This document shows positions 34,991 to 45,660 of a stretch of 64,000 bases of DNA, one piece after another. Position numbers and translations under genes: made by a program. The notes below the pieces were generated by a model. That model was given only the letters and a program-made list of their open reading frames with translations. It searched no databases and was not told where the DNA came from. Numbering within the stretch: the first letter of the stretch is position 1; each line of letters starts with the position of its first letter. Origin of the DNA: Corbicula japonica. Taxonomy: Eukaryota; Mollusca; Bivalvia; Venerida; Cyrenidae. The stretch is taken from assembly GCA_038501625.1 (NCBI GenBank), contig JAZAYU010000010.1, positions 2,232,001 through 2,296,000 of the forward strand, written 5' to 3'.

Positions 34991-35139
34991 AATAATTTTT
35001 AAAAAACGGAATGTCGTCGGTAAAGTATAATACATTTAAATGATTTTTACAAATACCGTTTGTTCGATATATTTTTGACTTCTTGAATAAACTAGCTACC
35101 CGCACAAACGATAAAAAAGAATTTTACTGCATAATCTAT

Positions 35140-35550
35140 CGTGTGTTGATTTGGGCACCCAAACCTAGAGCTACCATATGTATACACAAGTGCGTATCGA
35201 TGCATCCGTCACCCTGTGAAACGTTTGCGATTTGACGAGGATTTATGAAATAGAAATCTCTTTACTGAATAGTAGTGTCTCGAGAAATAACGAAGCGTCG
35301 CCGGCGAATTATTCCATTGATACATGTTCAATATTGTCGATTTTTGTTTTACTTCTAGCGTTGAATTTTCATGAACAACGTATTATTCAGTCCTTACACG
35401 CATCTTTTTTACGATTTATAATAAATGTATTGCAGTAACTATTGTGTATAGATTTGCGCGCCAAAACCTGGAGCTACCTTACGACATGTATACGCACATG
35501 CGTATGTGCGTAAAGATGCATCCATCATAGGTCCTTACATATTTATGAAA
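35140..35550. repeat. Direct repeat pair, ~90 bp, 300 bp apart
   Basis: CCCAAACCTAGAGCTACC (35,157) and GCCAAAACCTGGAGCTACC (35,460) each begin matching segments with GTATACACA / GTATACGCA, GTGCGTA and GATGCATCC. The second contains the perfect palindrome ACGCACATGCGTATGTGCGT-like sequence. Confidence 0.55.
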
Positions 35551-35940
35551 CATTTAAATTTTTAATATGAGACAAGATTATTATAAAGATTGTAAACATA
35601 ATAATTCAGATTCGAGAAATTGTAAAAAAGAGATCGGATCTTTTCCTGCATAGATAGTCGCGATTCCTGAATTGTGGATTGATTTTTTACCAAATTAATT
35701 GATTTAATATGACATGGTATTAAGGGGATTACATAAATTTCACACAGTTTGATACTATAACACATATTATAGACGTATTTCCTTATTCGTGTCAAATGAA
35801 AGCAAATCAGTACAGCTGACAGTAAAACAAGGAGAGTGCTATAGTGGTTAGAAATTAAAACACTTCATGTCAATCAGTTTTTAAGGTTACAAGACACACA
35901 ATAAACGATACATTTTGAACATCCCTCTATGCTCTTAAAC

Positions 35941-36178
35941 TATACTAGTGTCCAAAAGAAACGATATCACTTGTTTGCAAGGACATACAATAAAGCCAAA
36001 TGCTATAGAACATTTGGATTGGTTTAATTTATTCGAGATACCTTTTAACAACATTAGCATGTGTACAAAAATCAATTTTATTAATCCTGTACAAGCATAG
36101 ACAGAATTTAAAGATGGGTCAAGTCAACACAAACATTTTATTGAAAGTTTGGTATTGTTTCTCTTGGACACTAGTATA
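35941..36178. mobile_element. TA-flanked MITE (Tc1/mariner-type ends)
   Basis: The ends TATACTAGTGTCCAAAAGAA (35,941) and TTCTCTTGGACACTAGTATA (to 36,178) are inverted repeats of about 22 bp with one or two mismatches, flanked by TA. Length 238 bp, no coding. The pattern fits non-autonomous Tc1/mariner elements. It sits in intron 3 of the HEPN gene. Confidence 0.75.
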
Positions 36179-36524
36179 CATGAGGTACACATATTAAATA
36201 TACATGTACAACATTTAACAAGCGCCTATCACAAGTAAGACAGAAACATGTCTCCAAAGCAGCTATCTAAGCAGAGCTACATCTAAAATGGCTACACCAA
36301 TCCTACATTATCTGGACCTGAATTTGATAAACCATAAACGTTTTATATAAATGTTTGTAATAAGAACTATGAACATTGTAATGTCCGCATTTCTTTCATT
36401 TTAAAAATAAATCCGACTTGTTTAACTTGTCATTACTGATCATGACTATGTTCTATGTCCATTAATTAAATAGCATTTCAATGTTCGTTATAACAATCTT
36501 AACGTTTACCTGCATGGTTTTCAG

Positions 36525-37612
36525 CAGCTGAAGACTTACAAGAATCACCGGAGAGATTGACAGAATCAGAACCTGAAGATAAACAACTGAATGTAAACAC
36601 TTATCGTCCTCCAAAATACCTTTGTTTCGAGGATGAAGGAGCATTAACAACGAAGTCACAAGATCTCTCTTAATTTGAAGATGATGACAGAAAAGCATTC
36701 AAATATGAAACGAGTACTGAATTGACTTACGCATCATATATAGAAAAGTATCCTAGAAATTTAAAAGAACAGCTATGCTCATCCGCTGCACATATTCAGT
36801 TACCCAATGTTATGCCATTAGTTTACCAGAGAAAGCTGAATTACAATACGGATCGTTATATATCTTCTTTTGCACTTCTCTCTCCAGATACACTACTTTT
36901 AGCGTATCATGCCAGCAGAGTAATTGAAATTGTGGACATTCCAACTGAACGTGTGATGATTGATAAGACTCTGGATGGAGTACCGTTTGACATGACAGTG
37001 CTACCCAATTATCAGGCTGCTGTGACATTGCGTTATAATGGCGAGATACTGATCATTGACACAAGAAACATCGAAAGTGTTTACATTATACAAGCTGAAC
37101 ATCCTTTAGGAATCACCTATCTTCATGGTGAACTGTATGTCCTTTACATTCCATTTTCCAGGTCCAATCCTTGTTTGACTGTGCTGGTACTGAATCTTAA
37201 AGGAGACCATCTAAGAAATGTTGAATTGGACATTAGATGTCCGACTCCTCCAATCCAAGATATCTTCATTGTTGTAAGTAAAGACCAACAGAACATGTAC
37301 ATAACTGACACAAGCAAACATGCTTTAATTAGATATTCTTTTCACGGGGAGAGGATTGACGAGTGCCAACATAAGGACATGAACATGCTTAGCAGACCGT
37401 CACTGTTAAATGATGGTTCCCTGATGATTTGCTGCAAGGTACCTGGTACCATAAACATCATCTCTGCAGACCTAAAGCATAGATACATGCTGACATGGAA
37501 TGTTAAAAAGGCAATATCCATAGGATTCGATCCTGACAACCAATTACTGTATGTGGGATGCTCTTTTGATAGAAACATCATCAAAGTGTTTCGTTTGGAG
37601 AGAGAAAAGTAA
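36525..37612 (+). CDS. Beta-propeller (NHL/TRIM-like) exon 4, one TAA near start
   Basis: Acceptor TGCATGGTTTTCAG; two bases complete the codon left by exon 3. An acidic linker of 48 residues ends at TAA 36,671-36,673. The following 312 codons are open to the stop at 37,610. From about residue 55 of that segment (counting from 36,674) the pattern is of repeated four-strand blades: ISSFALLSPDTLLLAYHA, VPFDMTVLPNYQAAVT, LYVLYI, DIFIVVSKDQQNMYITDT, NMLSRPSLLNDGSLMIC, AISIGFDPDNQLLYVGC. That is about six blades, as in NHL or TRIM-NHL-like propellers. Such propellers usually bind RNA or protein ligands. The first in-frame ATG after the TAA is at 36,752. R1 begins about 200 bp after the stop. Confidence 0.7.
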
Positions 37613-37682
37613 ACAATTTGACATTACTGAAAAAGTTTGTTTGGAGAGAAAAACTATTCATTTTTCTGTCTGAGATGACGAG

Positions 37683-37700
37683 ATAGAGAGCGAGAGAGAC

Positions 37701-37767
<67 letters not shown>
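37683..37767. repeat. (GA)n microsatellite
   Basis: GA dinucleotide run with a few interruptions, about 70 bp after the HEPN-gene stop codon, hence in its probable 3' UTR. Confidence 0.95.
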
Positions 37768-37770
<3 letters not shown>

Positions 37771-37814
37771 AAAATGTACGGAAGACAACGTTGAGAACTA
37801 AACATTTATCTGTG

Positions 37815-38610
37815 TAAATATTGAGTTGCACTCAACCCGGGCTAGGCGGCATTTTATTAATATTTGTCTTGTTCGGTAGCATTCAAATGTCCTCTTTTTC
37901 ATCTATTTCAATACCACAATAGCTTTGTTTGTGCCATGTGGCTGTTGTAAAAGTGTCCATTACATTCAATCAATTTTGTTATAGATAACACAGTTTAAAG
38001 GCCGTTGGAACACGATTCATTTTTCTGACTAAAAATTAATTTTCGCTTGAACTGGGGTTAAGACGCGTGGAAAGATATATGCATACCCATTACTTCCCAT
38101 GAACAGGTTCAATCAAACTAAGCCTGCAATATTTTCATATTTGTCGTTTTCGATAGCTTTTAAAGTTCCGTTTTCATCTCTTTAAATATCATAGTGGCGG
38201 TTTTTGTGCTGTGTGGCGGCTGTAATTTCAGTATTCAATCATTGCTGTTATCAGTTACGTCCTTAGAAAGTCGTTGAGCACGATACTTAAGTATAATGTT
38301 AATAGAACTTCTAAATTTTGTGTTTTAATATTTCGGTCGGTTTAAAATGGGTAATTTTAGTATACCAGCCAATATATACTTGGATGTTGTTCAATTACCC
38401 TAAGGATATTCTCCCTGCTTTGGCTTTCTCCGTGATTCATATTCTCAGAACCCCATTCAAATTTTGTTCAGTGTTTTGCCCATGTTGTCTCATTTAGGAC
38501 CAAGCTATTCTTTTATCGGGGGACCATAAGCCGCTGAACAAGGAATGGAATTAATTTGAAACTTGAAAAGAAAAGGCATTGCAAGTTCCATGTTCATCGT
38601 CATTTGACCA
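37815..38610 (+). repeat. R1 repeat, two partial copies in series
   Basis: First part: GCACTCAACCCGGGCTAGGC..GTCTTGTTCGGTAGCATTCA (37,827-37,890). Second: CTTCCCATGAACAGGTTCAA..CCTGCAATATTTTCATATTT (38,092-38,150), running through TTTTAATATTTCGGTCGG (38,322) to TTCCATGTTCATCGTC (38,590). It starts about 200 bp past the HEPN-gene stop. Confidence 0.7.
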
Positions 38611-38993
38611 ACGTCGTTTCCATGTTTTCCATGTGCATCTGTACTTATATACATCTAGCTGTTACACAAAGAGTCCATTCGTTTAAAAACGCAAAAAAAA
38701 ATTTTCACCATCTGTTTCACTTTTTACAAATTATCAGCTAACCACAACTAACCATAACACTCATCTTGATTGCTGTTTCGTGTTTAAAATGAAGTATTGC
38801 TAAGTTGCTAAGAAAACGTGTCCTCTATCGGTTAGGCTTAAAGTTCAGATGAATAGTTTTGCTGGAGAGTGGGTAGGGAAATAACCCCCTGTTGTGAGTT
38901 TATAAAAATTAAAAAAATATAAAATATGTTTTACCCATTTAACCCCACCAAAAAATGTTTGCAGAGATGAGGAATCTCAACACACTCACTCCA

Positions 38994-39009
38994 CCCCCCC
39001 CCCCCCCCC
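38994..39009 (+). repeat. Poly-C tract
   Basis: Sixteen consecutive C residues within a CCACC-rich segment. A likely assembly-sensitive site. Confidence 0.95.
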
Positions 39010-39227
39010 AACCCCGAGAACACTGGGTTGTGAGTTTAGAAAAAGAAACAAAATAATGCGACACAACCTTCTCTGCTAGTGAAAGAATTAATATTTAGGG
39101 ATTAGTATAAATGTAAACAAAGTTTCTGGTTGATAATTGCGGTAACTGACACTTAAAAATCGCATCACATATAAAAATATTTGATGAAAAGTCTATTATA
39201 AGAAACCGTTTTCATATAAAAAAAACA

Positions 39228-39830
39228 AAGCAAAAATATTGATTTGGGTAGAGTATTGATAGGGTACAATCACCAACCCAGAACCACCATATCCTTGTGG
39301 AAAGTTTTGTCAGCTTGAGTTTAGAAAATAAAGGAATGAAAATGTGCTTTTTTTCGTTGGTTGAGTGAGGTGGATCGGGTGGGGGATCCACCGTCACCCC
39401 TGAAATAATGTCTGTTGATCTGAGTTTAGGGTTTTAAGAAATAAAGACTACAGTTATATTTAAAAAGTAAAGTAAAAATATTGATTTGGGTAGAGTATTG
39501 GTAGGGTACAATCACAAACCTTGACCCACTACACCATTGTAGGAAGTTGTGTCAGTTTGAGTTTAGAAAATAAAGGAATGAAAAAGTAAAGATTTGTTTA
39601 TTTCTTCGGTTGGTTGAGTGGGGCGGGTCAGGTCGGGGATCCATCCCCATCCCTGAAAGAATGTCTCTTTGCTTGAGTGTAGGATTTTAAGAAATAAAGA
39701 TGTAATAAAATAATTTTTGGGAGGTTTGGGATAAGGTGCACTGCGTCAACCTGACCCACCACACCCCTTTAATTAATTTTGTCAGTTTGAGGGTAAAATG
39801 TTTAATTAGGGAGGGGTACATCAGCACTCA
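39228..39830. repeat. Tandem repeat, ~241-bp unit, 2.5 copies
   Basis: AAAATATTGATTTGGGTAGA occurs at 39,234 and 39,475; a third, diverged unit begins near 39,718 (GGGAGGTTTGGGATAAGGTG). Each unit contains CAGTTTGAGTTTAGAAAATA-type sequence and a GGTTGAGTG(A/G)GG block. Related sequence extends back to about 38,880. Confidence 0.75.
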
Positions 39831-40004
39831 CCTCCAACCTACCCCAACTCTAAAAACATTTGTGTTGGTCTGGTACCCAAACCCTATCCTCTCGGTTTTA
39901 TTTTCTTCGCCCATCAACGCTTCTTTTAATTATATAGATTATATTAACACTTCTTATCATATCCCCAATCTTTATATAAGAAAGGTACATGATAACAAGG
40001 CAGT

Positions 40005-40650
40005 CGGTTCTGCACATCATCTTGATGGGCTGAACATTTGATAAAAGTTTCATGATATTCATTTTAGGGGTTCAAAAGATATGAACCAGACACAAAAAAC
40101 ATAGTTCAAATCTTCAAACATCACTGGTGACCTTGACCTTGAACTGGCCATGTGGGAACATGGGTTCTGCGAATCGTCTTCATGGGCTGAGCATTTGACT
40201 AAAGTTTCATGAAGTTCCTTCTAGGGGTTCAGAAGATATGAACCGGACATGAAGTACATGGTTCAAATCTTCAAACACCACTGGTGACCTTGACCTTGAG
40301 CCGGCCATGTTTTAACGTGGGTTCTGCACATCGTCCTAATAGGCTGAGCATTTTACTTAAGTTTAATGAAATTCCTTCTAGGGGTTCAGAAGATATGAAC
40401 CGGACACGAAATACATGGTTCATATCTTCAAACACCACTGGTGACCTTGACCTTGAGCCGGCCAGGTTGGAACATGGGTTCTGCACGTCGTCTTGAAGGG
40501 GAGAACATTTGACTAAAGTTTCATGAAATTCCTTCTAGGGGTTGAAAAGTTATGGACCGGACACGAAATGTGTGCGCACGGAAGGACGGACGGACGGACG
40601 GACGGACGAAACCATTCCTATATCCCAAGCCGCTATGCGGCGGGGGATAA
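40005..40650. repeat. Tandem ~157-bp repeat with nuclear-receptor-like motifs
   Basis: GGTTCTGC recurs at about 40,006, 40,163, 40,320 and 40,476. Each complete unit has TTCTAGGGGTTCAGAAGATA and ends in TGACCTTGACCT (40,128, 40,285, 40,442). The array terminates in AAGGACGGACGGACGGACGG and CCGCTATGCGGCGGGGGATA, a typical bivalve repeat tail. TGACCTTGACCT is the reverse of AGGTCAAGGTCA, an extended nuclear-receptor half-site pair. Confidence 0.8.
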
Positions 40651-41338
40651 TTAAAAAGTTAAAAAGTAAGAAGTAAAGTTTAAATTGGTTGGTTGCAGGA
40701 TGGGGCAAGAGGGGGAACCACCACCACATGATACCCTCTCCACCCTGGTAGAATGTTTACTAAGCCCATCAGCACTTCTTATCATTATATAGATGTCCAT
40801 TCCCACTTCAAACCCCACCCACCTAAAGGTTTTATTAACACTTCTTGTCGTATATGCGTCTAACTATTTCAGGAGAAGTAATCCCGTTTCAATAATTTGA
40901 CATACTACCCTCCCTTGTTTGGCTTACAAATCAATTTTAAGGAGATATTTTTATTTTGCTTTTAAATAATCTTACTAAAGTAAAGTCTTTTGGTGACCTT
41001 GACCTTTGATTTAGGGTCATGGTTCATACACGTGACAGTCCGTCTCACCAACGGGAACATTTGTTGCAAGTTTTTTTAATCCCCCAATAAGTGACTGAAT
41101 AATGGTCTGGACAATGGAAATTCATCAAAATTTTGACTTTGAAAGTCTACGTATGACCATGACCTTTGAGGTATGTTCATGGTTCCTAAACGCGATACTC
41201 CATCTCACCAAAGAAAATATTTGTGGAAAGTTGTTTTGAAAAAATCCATACCTGGCAAAATTGTCGCAGGAAAAATTCTTTTCTTAACGATCATCTACTA
41301 TTCCTGCTTCATCATCTATGCAAGTAGGAAAGAAATCA

Positions 41339-42023
41339 GCTTACCACACTCCTCCCCAGCACTTTTATCGATAAAAAGAAAATTATCAAAGTCTCAATAA
41401 TGGCAACATGCCGTTCAATGAAATTTTGCACAAATGAATGTTACTAATGTATCTTAAATTTTGCATACAGCAAGATACGTTAGGAAAGTGAAGAAAAAAA
41501 GTTAGACCTAAAATAACTTCAGATTCTTTTTACATAAATTCACACAAACTAAGCAATACAAAACATAATTTTAAATCCCACATGAGTGTAATGATACTGA
41601 CAAGAAAATGTTGTGTACTTTGTAAAAAACTTTCAACTACTAACAGAGAAATCAATAAGTGTCATCCGTTTAGGCGACCAGGAAATTGAAGATCAAACAC
41701 ACTTTTACCGATATCTCATATGTAAGTCACGAGGACACAAGACAGTGTTGTCGCAGTATCATATTACTCATGTGGGCATTTAAAATGACGTTTTGTGTTG
41801 TTTAGATTTTGTGAATTTATATAAATAGAAGTTTAGAGAATTTTTTTAGATCTCGATATTTTCCCTTACTGTTCTAACGTGTCTTACCATATGCAAAAAA
41901 AAATAAAGATACATTAGTAAAACTCATTTGTGCAAAGTTTCATTGAACAGAATTTTGCCGGTATAGAGATTTTGATAATTTTCTTTTTTATCGATGAACG
42001 TGATTGGGAGGAGTGTGGTAAGC
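41339..42023. mobile_element. Foldback MITE, 685 bp
   Basis: The termini GCTTACCACACTCCTCCCCA-like (41,339) and GGGAGGAGTGTGGTAAGC (to 42,023) are inverted. Inverse similarity continues nearly to the centre: ATGAAATTTTGCACAAATGA versus TCATTTGTGCAAAGTTTCAT, and GAGTGTAATGATACTGACA versus GTATCATATTACTC. A degraded relative lies at 32,830-33,275. Confidence 0.75.
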
Positions 42024-42999
42024 CCTTAATACTACAGAAATGGAGTCCAAAGCTGTAATTTTGACATATAAAGCGTAATTTTGCCGCTAAAAGGGATATG
42101 CTTATAATAATCATTTAGATGGGAAGTAACATATTTAGAAATGCTGCACGATTTTTAATTACCTTTAAGATGAAGAGGAGCCTAAAAATGACATTTTCTT
42201 TAGAAGGAAAATAGCTCTGATGTTTTGCCTCTACAGAAAATTGCGATTGTTAACATTACCTTAACGAAAATTTCAGATATCCTGTAAATGTTTTTGTACC
42301 ATTGAATTATAATTTCACAATTTATCTTTAGTTCCGATGCGAATTTTCAGGTATTTTAAATAATGATTGTTACAGAAGAATATGTTAAGTTTCATTGCAA
42401 GTTTAAATTATTCTAAACAAATTCAGATTTCAAAACTAGTTCACATGTTGCAATGAAGAGCTGCCTAATTTTATGTAAAACAGATACATGCTGGCCTTAA
42501 GATAAAACATTGTTCATTCTTATCTCAATCTTAAACTGTTAGATAACAACGTGTTATATATTATTAAAATCTTGGGAAAATTTCTGGGAAAAGGACAGGA
42601 AATAACTGTATAAACATTCTAGTTAACGCAATATTTAACAAAACGTTACCAATTTTACAGATATTTGTCACATACTCAAAAAAATGTTAAACTGATGAAA
42701 ATATGCCATAAGAATTCCCACATACTTTACATATACCAGATACATTTTGCAATATTTTCCCAAACCATTACTTCAACAAGATAAACAACATTGTATTACT
42801 AAAACACTTTAGACAACATCAAAAAGTTGTATTTCTTTACACGCATCGTACATGATGAACATAATACATGTATGAAGGCAATTTTAATATGAGGTTATAT
42901 TTTAGATCTACATGTATGTCATCAAACTTACCGTTCTACACATAAACACGACAAGATGCATTCTTTCTTGAGAACATTTTTTGATACTTCAGAATCACC
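42024..42999. other. Non-coding stretch, nothing identified
   Basis: AT-rich with no frame above the background and no repeat shared within the window that I noticed. Confidence 0.4.
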
Positions 43000-43390
43000 T
43001 TTTATTTTATGCTTTTCCGTGAATTATAGAATTTTACCGGTGAAATAAAAGTGGTAATTCACTGTTTTTTTTCGCGTTTGTACCCAAACGCACATAACAT
43101 ACTGAATGAAAACGTTTAGAAAACGTGCTCAAATTTGTATATTTGATGTTATGACGTCACGTCATAAAAATTGGTTTTGGCGCCAATTCTTGCAACTTTT
43201 CTGTCAAATTCACGCAAATTTTGCACTAAAAGCATAAAATAAAAAGAAAATTTGTTTTTACCAGTATAAGATAGAAATATATTTCATTCGTGAACTCCGG
43301 AATTATGTATTTTGACTCGTGGCTTCGCCACTCGTGAAATACTAATTCCGGAGCTCACTCGGTGAAATATATTTCTATCCTACACTGGAT
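43000..43390. repeat. Dispersed repeat ending in a long hairpin
   Basis: The 3' part is a foldback. ACCAGTATAAGATAGAAATA (43,261) pairs with TATTTCTATCCTACACTGG (to 43,389), and TGAACTCCGGAATTATGTAT pairs with ATACTAATTCCGGAGCTCA, around GACTCGTGGCTTCGCCACTC (itself a hairpin). Upstream are a TGACGTCACGTCA site (about 43,153) and GGCGCCAATTCTTGC. I know similar hairpins as abundant in bivalve DNA. Confidence 0.7.
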
Positions 43391-43714
43391 GATACTAATA
43401 TCCTCTATGTTCTGGGAATGTTTCAGTTTTGCATTTTCAGAAATGAAAAAATTCAAACCCACAACAATTTTAAACCATGTATCTTCCCGTAGTTTTATAT
43501 AATTACTCAGCAAGGTAATCGAAAATCATCAATATGGAAAATCTTTGACGAATGCTTCGTTATTCCTGGATCCATTATCCTCATTCTAAGATTGCAGCCA
43601 GGACTCTTAACCTTATTTGATTGGTCAATCTGGGGGCTTAGCTACATTTAAACCAATCAACTGTTTTAAGACCGAAAACAGGTGCCCGGTCTCAGGTTTA
43701 TATTTGATTCTGGT

Positions 43715-44020
43715 CCTCCATTTTTTGTTTCTCCACCACTTTGTACTTGTTTTTAATACGAGAACCTGTTGGGGCAAGTGTGAGGTTGGTGCACCCTAGA
43801 ACCTGGTTTAAACCCCCAGTGGCATTTTGTTTTGCCACTGACCGTTCCAAGGCGGTAACCCCTTTGGTTCTCACTTTCGTTATTTGTTTGTGGCGTCCAA
43901 TTTGAAACTGATTATTTTAATACCATGCTCTCTTTTCCTCTCTACTTTTTGGCTGTGTGGGGAGGCTGTGTATGCTGGATGTGGCCATTCCTGATATGCA
44001 TATTTCATTTTTTGCTTAAC
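43715..44020 (+). repeat. R3 repeat, plus-strand copy
   Basis: GGGGCAAGTGTGAGGTTGGT, CCTAGAACCTGGTTTAAACC, GCCACTGACCGTTCCAAGGC, then CATGCTCTCTTTTCCTCTC (a very short CT stretch instead of the long microsatellite) and CCTGATATGCATATTTCA. Confidence 0.8.
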
Positions 44021-44261
44021 AGAATCAACTTCACATTGGATAGCTATAATGCTGTAGCAGAGAATCCTACATGAGAAAGTCTGTAATCTCTTTGTTCTTG
44101 GCCTTTTTATTCGATTTAGTGTTTGCTTCATTGTCACTATCGGATTTTCTCTTCTTGGATGATGTTTTGCTGCCATCTGGAGAAAATATTGTAGAATCTT
44201 GATTATACGGAAATGTTGTTAATCTTTACTCCATGGTATATTGATAATATCACATCTGTGA

Positions 44262-44385
44262 CCAGTGTAGACCTACATCATCTGCCTGCACAGTTGTGTA
44301 GCTTGATCAGGATCTACTGTAATCACTTTTAGATATTTTATTTCTGTAAATAAATCAAACCTGATCAGACTAAGGGATGTATACC
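44262..44385. repeat. Degraded relative of the TTAA MITE
   Basis: GTGACCAGTGTAGACCTACA, CTTGATCAGGATCTACTGTA and ACCTGATCAGACTAAGGG echo the palindromic MITE family at 62,484, but the TTAA ends are not recognisable. Confidence 0.4.
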
Positions 44386-44579
44386 TGAAACAATGATCAT
44401 TAAAACGTAATCTGTAGTTTATATGTCAAAACTGGTGCTGCGTTGTTCTATTTATACATTGATATTGGTTGTAATAATAGGGTTCATCCTCTAAAAAGCA
44501 GCCTTAAATGAAAGTTAACTTTTTTTCATTAACAAAGGTGCTTGGTGACTACCAGTAAAGTACCGTCCACACTTAGTTC

Positions 44580-45000
44580 GTTAACACTCTAGCGGTTACA
44601 TTTTTGCTCCGATTGTAACGAAACTTGGTCAGGATGTCTGTCGCAGTAATTTCTCGGACGAATTCGAATATTGGTCATCTAGAGTCAAAAACTAGGTCAC
44701 TGTTACTAAAAATAGAAAAATCTTGTACAGGCTGTAAATTTGTTATTTCTTATTGGATTTCATAATAACTTTGCACAAATGTTCATCATGACAAGACGGT
44801 TTGTCACATACCATACCATGCCTGTTGGTCTAAGGTCAAGGTCTTTTTTACTAAAAATAGAATTTTCTTGTTCACACTCTAGAGGTCTCAATTTTGCTCC
44901 GATTGTCACAAAACTTGGTCAGGACGTGTGTCCCAGTAATTACTCAGATGAGTTCGAGTATGGGTCATCTAGGGTCAAAAACTAGGTCACTGTTACTAAA
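44580..45000. repeat. Direct repeat with ~300-bp step
   Basis: TTTTGCTCCGATTGT(A/C)AC(G/A)AAACTTGGTCAGGA occurs at 44,606 and 44,892, each followed by AGTAATT..CTC, GTCATCTAG(A/G)GTCAAAAA and CTAGGTCACTGTTACTAAAA. It is a widespread molluscan repeat type. Confidence 0.75.
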
Positions 45001-45299
45001 AACTGTGACAGTTAAAATAAGTATTATTTTAAAGCAATTCCTTTAAAATATCGGTATAGAACTAGGTTAAAGTCACTTAAATATCTTCGTGCCAGCAGTG
45101 ATAATGCAAGCAATTTTGAAACCTTACCTGGTTCAAATTCCAGATGAGTATGTTCTGATGCACGTGCCTCTGCTAATAGTTGTTGTTGCCATAATAGACA
45201 CAGTTTTTGTGCTTACGTTTTGACTGTTCTTACTGGTTTAATTTATGCAATAATTGTTCGTTTTATGCTGATATTACCCATTTTGATATTTTTTACTAC

Positions 45300-45660
45300 T
45301 GACGTAAATACTGCGACAGCTAGCAGTGTTGTTACTGCTGTCACTGCCCGCAGCAGTACGGCTGTTACTGCTGTCGTAACCAGGAGAAGTACTGCTGCTC
45401 CTGTCAGCATTACTGCTGTTACTGCCAACAGTAGTGCTGCTGTTACTGTTAGAAGTAGTACTGTTGATACAGACAACAGTATTTCTGCGGTTACTGCTAT
45501 TACTGCTAGCAATGATACTGCCTTTACTGCTAAAAATATAACTGCTATTACTGCCAGCAGTAATACTCCTGTTGATGCCAACAGTAATTCTTCCTGTTAA
45601 TGCTAACAGTATAACTTCTGTTACTGCCAGCAGTAATACTGTTGTAACGACTGTACTGTT
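45300..45660. repeat. ACTGCTGTT-type degenerate minisatellite
   Basis: About 360 bp built from 9- to 24-bp variants of GTTACTGCTGT and CTGCCAGCAGTAATACT. Long frames are open on both strands (126 codons plus, 112 and 197 codons minus), all low complexity (Thr/Ala/Val/Ser), as expected for a repeat with a period divisible by three. Not supported as a protein. Confidence 0.8.

Larger units (their letters stand above)
26745..37612 (+). pseudogene. HEPN(DZIP3-type)-coiled coil-beta-propeller gene, disrupted
   Basis: Four exons (26,745-27,344; 31,003-31,104; 31,783-32,325; 36,525-37,612) join by GT-AG introns, every one in phase 1, giving roughly 770 residues if lesions are read through. Architecture: HEPN domain (1-194), charged helical middle, acidic linker, NHL/TRIM-like propeller. 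HEPN domains of this type are found in vertebrate DZIP3 and in expanded bivalve families. HEPN proteins in general bind or cut RNA, and several have immune roles. Lesions: compensated frameshift at about 32,036-32,110, TGA at 32,193-32,195 and TAA at 36,671-36,673. Read strictly, the product stops after 317 residues with no propeller. It may be a pseudogene, a null allele, or partly assembly error at A-runs. Confidence 0.7.

Noticed and set aside
38556..38741. 61-codon plus-strand frame after the HEPN gene
   Set aside because: It begins inside R1 and has no domain or splice support.
40271..40496. Overlapping 70-71 codon frames on both strands at 40.3-40.5 kb
   Set aside because: Both are translations of the 157-bp tandem repeat.
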